Below are positions 34,368 through 40,347 of a stretch of 40,347 nt of DNA, piece after piece. The DNA is from Myxococcales bacterium (GTDB lineage: Bacteria; Myxococcota; Myxococcia; Myxococcales; Myxococcaceae). The notes beneath the pieces are model-generated. The model was not told where the DNA came from and ran no database searches. It saw only the letters and a program-made list of their open reading frames with translations. Positions within the stretch are counted from its first letter, which is position 1; the number at the start of each line of letters is the position of its first letter. Both the position numbers and the translations under genes were made by a program. The DNA lies in assembly GCA_003153055.1 (NCBI GenBank), contig PMBV01000129.1, positions 5,124-45,470 of the forward strand, in the 5' to 3' direction.

Positions 34368-37300
34368 GGCACTTCTCCTGGCACGGCGGCTGGGCCCGGG
34401 TAGGTGCCGGTGCGTTCGGGCAACCGGCCCTTCTCGCGGCCGTCGTACTGGGCGCGCAGCTTGAGCTCGAAGCTGTACGTCGCCCCGGGCTCCAGGTCTT
34501 TCTCGTCGAGAGAGGCCAGAAACACGCCCTCTTCATCGACGCTGCCGAAACCGCCACGGGTGGGCACCTGGTAGCGATGGGTTGGGAGCTTCGGTTGCTT
34601 GGCAGAGGTGGGTGGCACTGCCGGGCCAACACGCTCGACGGTGAGCTGGAACTCAGGAATTGCGCTGGGGTCGGTGAGGTAGCTCTGCGTGCCAGCCTTC
34701 TCTGCCCGCGCGACCCCGCTCGTCCCACACCGAAGCTCCACGCGCTTCTTGCTCCGGTCGCTCGAGACGATGAGCGTCGAGTCGGTCCACTTGGGCTCAT
34801 AGTCCTCGGTCCGCTCCACGGCCGGCGGCGATTCCTCGCTCCACGGTGGCGCAATCGGCTCGACCTTGACGGTGAGCTTCTGGGTCAACGCCTGGGTGAC
34901 AGGGATGCGCACGGTGAGCAACCCCGCGGTGATGGACTCGGCCTTCACGGCCTCGTAGTCCTTCAGGGTGGTGAAGCCACTGCCCAGGTCCACCGACACC
35001 TTGAGCTTGAATCCAGCCCATGCCTCGGCGGCCCCGAGGAGGCGGGTGCCAACCTCGACCACCGGCTTCCGCGCGCGTGTTGTCCAGGTCAGCGTCGGCG
35101 TCGAGAGTGCGATGAGCCGAAAGACCCGCTCCTGAGAAGGGGGAAACTCAAGCTTGCCCGCGGCCCGCTCGATCAACTTGTCGAATTCGGCGGACTCGAC
35201 CACTCCCTGTACGGCTGTGAGGGGGGCGGGGTCGTCTGGGGCGGTGATGTGCGGCAGCGCCTCGGCCCCCGACCTGAGATAGTGGAACCCGTTGGGGATG
35301 ACCAACTGAGCGCGGTAGTGCATTGGTTCCCCCGGCCCCAGCTTGAGGGCATCGGCGAGGAGCCGGAGGACGGAGGAAGGGTGGAATCGAGCCACCAGCG
35401 TCCGTTCTGGGTCCGGGCAGACCATCAGAAGCGTGCCGCCAGACGGCCACGGTTCCACCACCACGAAGCGTCGCGTCTCCCGGGCGGCTTTCAGCACCGC
35501 GGCACCCTCTTCCTTGATGCGACAGGTATACCCGTCGATGCCGAGGAAGGTAGGGGAGAGGTGCTTGAGCGGGGCTCGGAGCAGCGTCAGCGCATCGAGG
35601 AGCACCAAGCTCAGGGCAAGCCGAGAGGGCTTGTTGGCGTAGTACGCCGTTCGCAGCGCTGCCGGGGTGATGCGCCCGATGGCTGCCTTGAGATCGATGA
35701 CGTAGTGGTGCCGGGCGTCACAGTCGAGCATCGCCTCGTGGGGCGCGAGTCGCTCGCAGCGCTCGCGCGCGACGAGCGTCGCCTTGGTGGCCGTCAGGGT
35801 GAGATGGCCCGCCGCATCGCCGTCGGGGACGACGGCCACGAACTCGGGCCCAGCCTGGAGAGCAGCGAGGACCTTCGCCGCATCCTTCTTCACCGGGAGT
35901 ACCCGCACCTCGAGCCCATCCGGAGAGATGTGCTCGACGACGAGACCCCCGGCCTTCGTTCCGGCGACCAGGGCATCGAGGAGCACGCAGGCGAGGCGGA
36001 TTTGTGTGGAGACGCTTTTGAAGTCGCCGAAGCTGAGACCGTCGGCCAGCTTGGCGTCGACATAGGGTTTGCCCCGAGCATCGTTCGCAAGACCGACGAT
36101 GACCTTCTCGTCGGGGGAGAGCTCCAGCTTTGCGCGCTCCAAGGGAAAGGGCCTCACGGAACCCGCGGCTGTGGTCGGGGCGGGCTCGGCTGGCGGGCCC
36201 GGCGCCACCGCGGCGACGGCCAAGCCTTGGCTTCCGGGCGTGAACGGCCCCTCCCCGGTGCTCACCTCGAAACGGAGGAACCCCTCGAGCCTCGGAACCG
36301 GTTCCTTCACCTTGACGGCAAGCTGCAGCGCACCGTCGGGGAGCTTGTGGAGCTGATCCAACCCGATCGCCAGCTCCTCGTCGGAGAACGCCAGGGACTC
36401 AGGCGCAGGGATGCTCAGCTTCTGCGGGCCAAAGAGATCGCTCTTCTTCGCCGCCCTCGGGGCGGTCTCGAGCGTCCATTCGCCCCAGAAGTCCGTCGCA
36501 ATCTCACGCACCAACACCCCGTTCGCGTCGGGCTTCTCCTCAGCGAGGAAAAGCGTCTTGTCCCCTTGCTTCGCCGTGACCTTGACGCGCGCGGCGTCGT
36601 CCGCATCGTAATCGTCGTCCACCACCACTGCGTGAACCATGCCCCCCAGCTTGGGCGGGCCCTTCACCGCCCACCCCGCGCACAGCGGCTGTCCGTCGGC
36701 CTGCCCGAAAGAGGGCGCTTGCCCACCCTCGTTGAGCCGCGCCAACTGCAGGCGGTCGACAGCATTGAGGAGCCACGTCGCGGTCACGGGGTGAAGGTTG
36801 TCCACCCTCCCCGCCGGAACGAGGCCCTGCGGGCCGAAGAGCTTGACGGGCTCCTTCGACGCCCCGGGGAGGAAGCCCCCGTTCGCCCCGTCGTAGGTCA
36901 GCCGTCCGATAGGGACCTCCTTCTCGGGGTCGCACCACGCCAGTTCGTCGAGTTCCGCGGCAATGCTCACCTTGATAGACAGCTTCTCGAGGGCTGCGGC
37001 GACCTTCTTGAAATGCTGGGGGCTCCACTCGATGAGGTGCCTGAGACGGCTGCCGCGCCACCGCTCCTTGGTCGCGTCACGCAGCAGCAGGACCTCGCTC
37101 CCTTGCACTTGAGAGCCCGCTTCCGCCAGGAGGCCGCCCCGAAGCGTCACCCGCAGGACGTCCGCCTCGGCGGGCACCACCAGGGGAAGATTCAGGAACG
37201 ACTGGTCTGCCGGTCCCCGTGCGGCGCGGAACGTGTCGGCGTCGATGGCCAACGGCCTCGGCTGGCAGCGGGCGTGGCTACGGTCCTGGCAACACTTCGA

Positions 37301-39283
37301 GCGATCGCACCCCCGCTGCGGCAGCAGAGGCTTGAGCACCCCACCGACGCGAGTGAGGAAGCTCAGCTCGACGAGGTAGTGCTTGCCGTTCGGTGGAGGA
37401 TCGACTCCCGGGGGCAGTGCAGTCAGCGCCTGAGCATTCTTCTCTGGAGACATCAGGCGCTGCGCATCGAGCTGAAGCAACATGGGGTAGCTCGGCGTGC
37501 ACCCGGCCTCCCAGGCGGGTCTCCCCGTCGGCTTGGGGGCAAAGGACGTCGAGGCGTCGAGGAATTCGATGACATTCGTGGCGTACTGGCCCAGCGCGAG
37601 GTCCGGGTCGAGTGCGGGAAAGCCCTCCTCGAACTTCCTCCGGTCAGCCTCGGGCAGCGCCTTGCAGAGCGAGGACTTCAGGTCATCCGTGTCGATGAAG
37701 GCGTTGTCGTTCTCGTCCACCACCTCGTGGAACTTCACGCCGTCGGCCTTCTCCAAGCCCTCGGCCTTCGCTCGCTCGGCGGACAGCTCTACCTTGCTCG
37801 CAAGTCGCTCGAGGAGCGCGATGCCCGACTCGCCCGGGCCGTCAACCGGGGCGAACAGTTGCCAGTGGAGGAAGCCTGACTCAAAGGGCCGCCTGGCGAG
37901 GGTCAACGGCGCCTGGAGGCTCGCGGGCAGCGGCGACAGAAGCCCCACCGTCTCTCCAGCGGCGACGGGGAAAAAGCGATCGTTGAAGCTCACCACCTTC
38001 CCCGCGGCCAGCGCTTCGACGGCTTCGACGAGTTTCGCCGGGGAGGGCTTGTACAGCCACGCGATCGTGCCGTTCTCCTTCACAGTGATTCCGGAGATGT
38101 CCGGGTGGCTGACTGGAAATCGCTCGCCCTTGACTGCTCCATCTTCATCCACTTCGACCTTCGTCGCCGCCCAAACCAGCTCACCCAACTTCACCGCCGG
38201 GCTGGCGCCAGCGCGGGGAGTCAGGGCCGCGGTCGGGTCGTCTATGACGCGAACGAAGGCCCCAAACCGTCGCTCCACGAGCGAGCGGAACCACTTCACG
38301 TCGGTGAAGTAGCGCTCATTCTGGGGGAGTGAAACCGGCTGCCCAACCCCTTGCTGCCCGTAGACGGGCGAGCGAACATGCATGGAGAGACTGTAGAAGG
38401 CCGCCGGTTGCCCCTTGTCGGCGTGCTTGTCGTCCAGCTCGATGAGTTCGTGGCGCACCAGTACGAAACCAGGCCAGTTCCCGAGGTGGCTGATTCGCTC
38501 CTTGTCGAGGATCTCCACTGGCGGGAGCCGCGCTGCCACCACGTGACCCGGAGCGAGCGCTCGAACGGGGGTATCGGAGGCGCCCTTCTCTGGGAAGAGG
38601 TGAATGCCACCATGAAAATTTCGCTGGAGGCCAACGGCGTAGTACCCGCCAACCCCGCGCGTCGAGGTTTCGTTGTTGGCGTAGTTCTTCCACAGGTTGG
38701 GCGAGGCGTCTTCGCCGTCGAGAGGACAAGCAAACTTCGGAGCGGCGCTCTTCAGGTTGATGCGCGCCCAAAGGAAGTTCCTCATGCTCGAGACTTCACC
38801 CCAGGTAATACCAGTGGGCGTCACCTGTTTAGCCCACTCAAGAGGGGGCCCATCGCCAGCAGGGAGGCCGTGTAGTCCATCCCAAAACCCGCCATGCCCA
38901 ACGAATCCCAGAAGCTGCTCGTTGCCGAGTCTTCGGAAGCAATTCGACTCAAGAGTCAAGCACTTCCCTCGCCTCGGATCGCCACTCAAATCTGGCGCAT
39001 AATCAACTATGAAGAACGAATGACTCCCAATAGAGCATATATACCAAGCCCCGGGCTCTGGGGCTGCATCTCGAGACGAGACGACCGTCGCGAAGTTCGC
39101 ACACAGCCAAGCGGCGATCTCTGGTCTTTCCTGATAACTTCTGGGAAGCCGCTCCGTACCTTCCCATGGCTTAGGTAGATGCTCCCATTTACCCCAGTTT
39201 GAATTTGCCCACATCTGCCACTCGGGGCGGAACACCCAATGCGGGCCCCCGTCTTCCGCCATTTTCGCCGCGGCGCCGAGCAA
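34364..39283 (-). CDS. Giant papain/CHAP-like and degenerate M23-like protein (main part)
   Basis: From TTG 39283 this is 1639 residues, but the same frame is open 38 codons further upstream and carries TNCSSFTSS, a likely catalytic Cys. His88 (GSHSFFIVDY) and LTLESN near 114 would complete a CHAP/NlpC-like triad. An M23-like sandwich follows: FHGGIHLF (His224, His228), VRALAPGHVVAARL and, after a long insertion, LHWQLF (His473). The usual Asp and one His are replaced, so metallopeptidase activity is doubtful. DENDNAFIDTDD near 522 resembles an EF-hand loop. A Cys cluster (CDRSKCCQDRSHARC) follows. Two ~85-residue tandem repeats lie near 1093-1173 and 1218-1300 (LLDAL ... TLVAR). No signal peptide. 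An in-frame TGA at 39398-39400 separates this part from a proper start. Confidence 0.75.
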   Translation of the reverse strand: MLGAAAKMAEDGGPHWVFRPEWQMWANSNWGKWEHLPKPWEGTERLPRSYQERPEIAAWLCANFATVVSSRDAAPEPGAWYICSIGSHSFFIVDYAPDLSGDPRRGKCLTLESNCFRRLGNEQLLGFVGHGGFWDGLHGLPAGDGPPLEWAKQVTPTGITWGEVSSMRNFLWARINLKSAAPKFACPLDGEDASPNLWKNYANNETSTRGVGGYYAVGLQRNFHGGIHLFPEKGASDTPVRALAPGHVVAARLPPVEILDKERISHLGNWPGFVLVRHELIELDDKHADKGQPAAFYSLSMHVRSPVYGQQGVGQPVSLPQNERYFTDVKWFRSLVERRFGAFVRVIDDPTAALTPRAGASPAVKLGELVWAATKVEVDEDGAVKGERFPVSHPDISGITVKENGTIAWLYKPSPAKLVEAVEALAAGKVVSFNDRFFPVAAGETVGLLSPLPASLQAPLTLARRPFESGFLHWQLFAPVDGPGESGIALLERLASKVELSAERAKAEGLEKADGVKFHEVVDENDNAFIDTDDLKSSLCKALPEADRRKFEEGFPALDPDLALGQYATNVIEFLDASTSFAPKPTGRPAWEAGCTPSYPMLLQLDAQRLMSPEKNAQALTALPPGVDPPPNGKHYLVELSFLTRVGGVLKPLLPQRGCDRSKCCQDRSHARCQPRPLAIDADTFRAARGPADQSFLNLPLVVPAEADVLRVTLRGGLLAEAGSQVQGSEVLLLRDATKERWRGSRLRHLIEWSPQHFKKVAAALEKLSIKVSIAAELDELAWCDPEKEVPIGRLTYDGANGGFLPGASKEPVKLFGPQGLVPAGRVDNLHPVTATWLLNAVDRLQLARLNEGGQAPSFGQADGQPLCAGWAVKGPPKLGGMVHAVVVDDDYDADDAARVKVTAKQGDKTLFLAEEKPDANGVLVREIATDFWGEWTLETAPRAAKKSDLFGPQKLSIPAPESLAFSDEELAIGLDQLHKLPDGALQLAVKVKEPVPRLEGFLRFEVSTGEGPFTPGSQGLAVAAVAPGPPAEPAPTTAAGSVRPFPLERAKLELSPDEKVIVGLANDARGKPYVDAKLADGLSFGDFKSVSTQIRLACVLLDALVAGTKAGGLVVEHISPDGLEVRVLPVKKDAAKVLAALQAGPEFVAVVPDGDAAGHLTLTATKATLVARERCERLAPHEAMLDCDARHHYVIDLKAAIGRITPAALRTAYYANKPSRLALSLVLLDALTLLRAPLKHLSPTFLGIDGYTCRIKEEGAAVLKAARETRRFVVVEPWPSGGTLLMVCPDPERTLVARFHPSSVLRLLADALKLGPGEPMHYRAQLVIPNGFHYLRSGAEALPHITAPDDPAPLTAVQGVVESAEFDKLIERAAGKLEFPPSQERVFRLIALSTPTLTWTTRARKPVVEVGTRLLGAAEAWAGFKLKVSVDLGSGFTTLKDYEAVKAESITAGLLTVRIPVTQALTQKLTVKVEPIAPPWSEESPPAVERTEDYEPKWTDSTLIVSSDRSKKRVELRCGTSGVARAEKAGTQSYLTDPSAIPEFQLTVERVGPAVPPTSAKQPKLPTHRYQVPTRGGFGSVDEEGVFLASLDEKDLEPGATYSFELKLRAQYDGREKGRLPERTGTYPGPAAVPGEVP

Positions 39284-39397
39284 AACAGACGAAGTAAAAC
39301 TACTGCAATTTGTCTGGCGTTTATAGACAAGCGGCTCAAAGATACTACTAATGGTCTCCTCGGATGGCCATGGGGAATCAAATATAGCCTTGGTCGA

Positions 39398-39574
39398 TCA
39401 CTGGCGTATCGACCGAAGAATTGCCAAAGGTATTGTTGGCCCTGGTGGCTGGCAAATCCTGGCTTTCTGTGGATCGGGATTGGCCGGCCACTGCAACGAA
39501 TAATCCCACCCCTTGAACAGCTTCACTGTGGCCCAAAGCTGCCGCACTTCGAACTCAAATCTTTCATTTGACAC
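39398..39574 (-). pseudogene. N-terminal piece of the giant gene, cut by in-frame TGA
   Basis: GTG 39574 has GGAG five bases upstream and starts two bases after the previous gene's stop. The frame runs 58 codons (SNERFEFEVRQLWATVKLFK ... LRSIRQ) to TGA, and the very same frame continues into the giant protein without shift. The distance from TGA to TTG 39283 is 39 codons. The downstream 38 codons contain no ATG, GTG or TTG. A single TGG-to-TGA change would explain the split. It could also be a sequencing error or a short independent ORF. Confidence 0.6.
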
Positions 39575-39576
39575 AG

Positions 39577-40347
39577 CTACTCCGGGACCGTGATTGCAGC
39601 GGGAATCGCTCTCTCTCCGACAACGACAACTACTGCGAATTCGGAGGAGCCTGGCCACGGCCGAGGTACCACCGGCCCGACGACAGGAGCAAGCAGGCGT
39701 GCTGCTGCCTCAGCCAGTTCCTTGGCCCGATCGACGCCGGAGTAGAAAATTTCGGTTTCAACACGCAGGCGCCGAGCAGGCTGCCCTCGAATCAACACAG
39801 GAAGACTATTCGCTCCGGCCTCCCTCCATTGTGGCCAGTACGCACTCTGAAGACGAAGCGCCACAGCACTGAACAGCTCGGAAGCCCTTGCCCCCTGAAC
39901 CAGCTCTAGCGTCATGTTATCGGCGTGATCGCGACGACCATGCGGTAACCAGAACCCTCCCTGCTCGTCAATGCACTCCTCGAAATCAGGCATACAGAGA
40001 TTTGCAGCAAACGTAAGCCCACCCCTCGTTGTCTTGGTTACCAAGTAATCGAACGAAGGCTCAAGTTCCTTGACGGCGTTGTTACATTGCCCCCGAATAT
40101 GAAGGCCATCCACACTCCACCTCCCCCCACACGAAGACGTTGGATTGTAAAGCGCCCGAACAAAGAAAGAGTGATCTGGATACAGTTCGACTGTGGCCCC
40201 TCGACACGCCTCGCACATGTAAATGAGATCAAGCCTTTCACTAGCAGCCCACACAAGGAACTCCTTCAGCCGAGCCGGAGTCGCCTTGACGGGAAGCTCA
40301 TAGAACGGCCTCAGGGTGCAGCTGTGCGACGCCGTGCCATCTGCATC
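39577..40347 (-). CDS. Uncharacterised protein, C-terminal part (enters from window edge)
   Basis: The frame is open from the right edge to TAG 39577-39579, so the start lies outside; about 256 residues are visible. A GTG at 40254 is an internal possibility, but upstream codons (FYELPVKATPARLKEFL) look equally protein-like. Several Cys pairs occur (YMCEACRG, SSCGGRW, GQCNNA, NLCMPDFEECIDE). Near the C-terminus, helical Ala-rich sequence (AKELAEAAARLLAP) leads to a hydrophobic strand (EFAVVVVVG). No family is recognised. It sits two bases before the giant gene's real start, so it may be its chaperone, adaptor or immunity partner. Base composition is visibly less GC-rich than the rest of the window. 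Confidence 0.7.
   Translation of the reverse strand, partial: DADGTASHSCTLRPFYELPVKATPARLKEFLVWAASERLDLIYMCEACRGATVELYPDHSFFVRALYNPTSSCGGRWSVDGLHIRGQCNNAVKELEPSFDYLVTKTTRGGLTFAANLCMPDFEECIDEQGGFWLPHGRRDHADNMTLELVQGARASELFSAVALRLQSAYWPQWREAGANSLPVLIRGQPARRLRVETEIFYSGVDRAKELAEAAARLLAPVVGPVVPRPWPGSSEFAVVVVVGERAIPAAITVPE

Noticed and set aside
34577..37879. 1100-codon plus-strand open frame
   Set aside because: Antisense shadow of the giant papain-like gene. It is low-complexity, without domains or a ribosome site.
1..40347. CRISPR arrays, tRNA/rRNA genes, insertion sequences
   Set aside because: I looked for regular spaced repeats, tRNA-like cloverleaf motifs and transposase motifs and found none that hold up. 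The only clear repeats are the two 74-bp copies.

Overview
The window is GC-rich, gene-dense and bacterial. It looks like a member of the Myxococcota or a close deltaproteobacterial relative. The reasons are heavy use of GTG and TTG starts, many lipoproteins and secreted proteins with Cys-rich or Ig-like modules, very large multidomain proteins, and a MotA/MotB pair that sits among lipoproteins rather than flagellar genes. This placement is inferred from style and was not checked by a search. No tRNA, rRNA, CRISPR array, transposase or integrase was seen.

Region 1 (1-6021, minus strand) is a tightly coupled operon. It runs lipoprotein, lipoprotein, secreted CxxC protein, secreted CxxC protein, small lipoprotein with a repeat-like tail, MotA-like, MotB-like, then a secreted Cys-rich protein that leaves the window. 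Most junctions are 1-4 nt overlaps. It reads as an ion-driven cell-envelope machine unrelated to flagella and is the best candidate here for an undescribed system. Region 2 (6296-12301, minus) is one 2001-residue gene joining an uncharacterised N-terminal half, a fold-type I PLP aminotransferase and a P-loop domain resembling PEP-carboxykinase or HPr kinase.

Region 3 (12543-20192) is accessory. It holds an OsmC-family protein, a Cys-rich mini-ORF, a NADAR/YbiA-like protein, a 1.3-kb cassette bracketed by 74-bp direct repeats, a secreted endonuclease/lamin-tail lipoprotein, a small monooxygenase-like protein and a large Ig-like lipoprotein. The repeats copy the 3' end of the endonuclease gene, and the cassette between them carries a zinc-ribbon protein, a small partner and a truncated ORF.

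Region 4 (20221-30904, minus) is a branched-chain amino-acid cluster, ilvB-ilvN-leuA-leuC-leuD-cimA-leuB. It encodes acetohydroxyacid synthase, the leucine pathway, and citramalate synthase, which can feed isoleucine synthesis through LeuCD/LeuB. A two-gene ATPase plus DUF4276 (TOPRIM-like) module, probably anti-phage, sits between cimA and leuB. leuB keeps its own good promoter.

Region 5 (31143-40347) has one plus-strand secreted protein facing a minus-strand operon of unusual large proteins. The operon starts beyond the window edge. It includes a giant protein with a papain/CHAP-like N-terminus and a degenerate M23-like fold, followed by a 753-residue protein with a lytic-transglycosylase-like C-terminus. 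An in-frame TGA splits the giant gene and separates its first 58 codons from the part carrying the predicted catalytic Cys. The right end is visibly less GC-rich, which suggests acquired, toxin- or lysin-like cargo.
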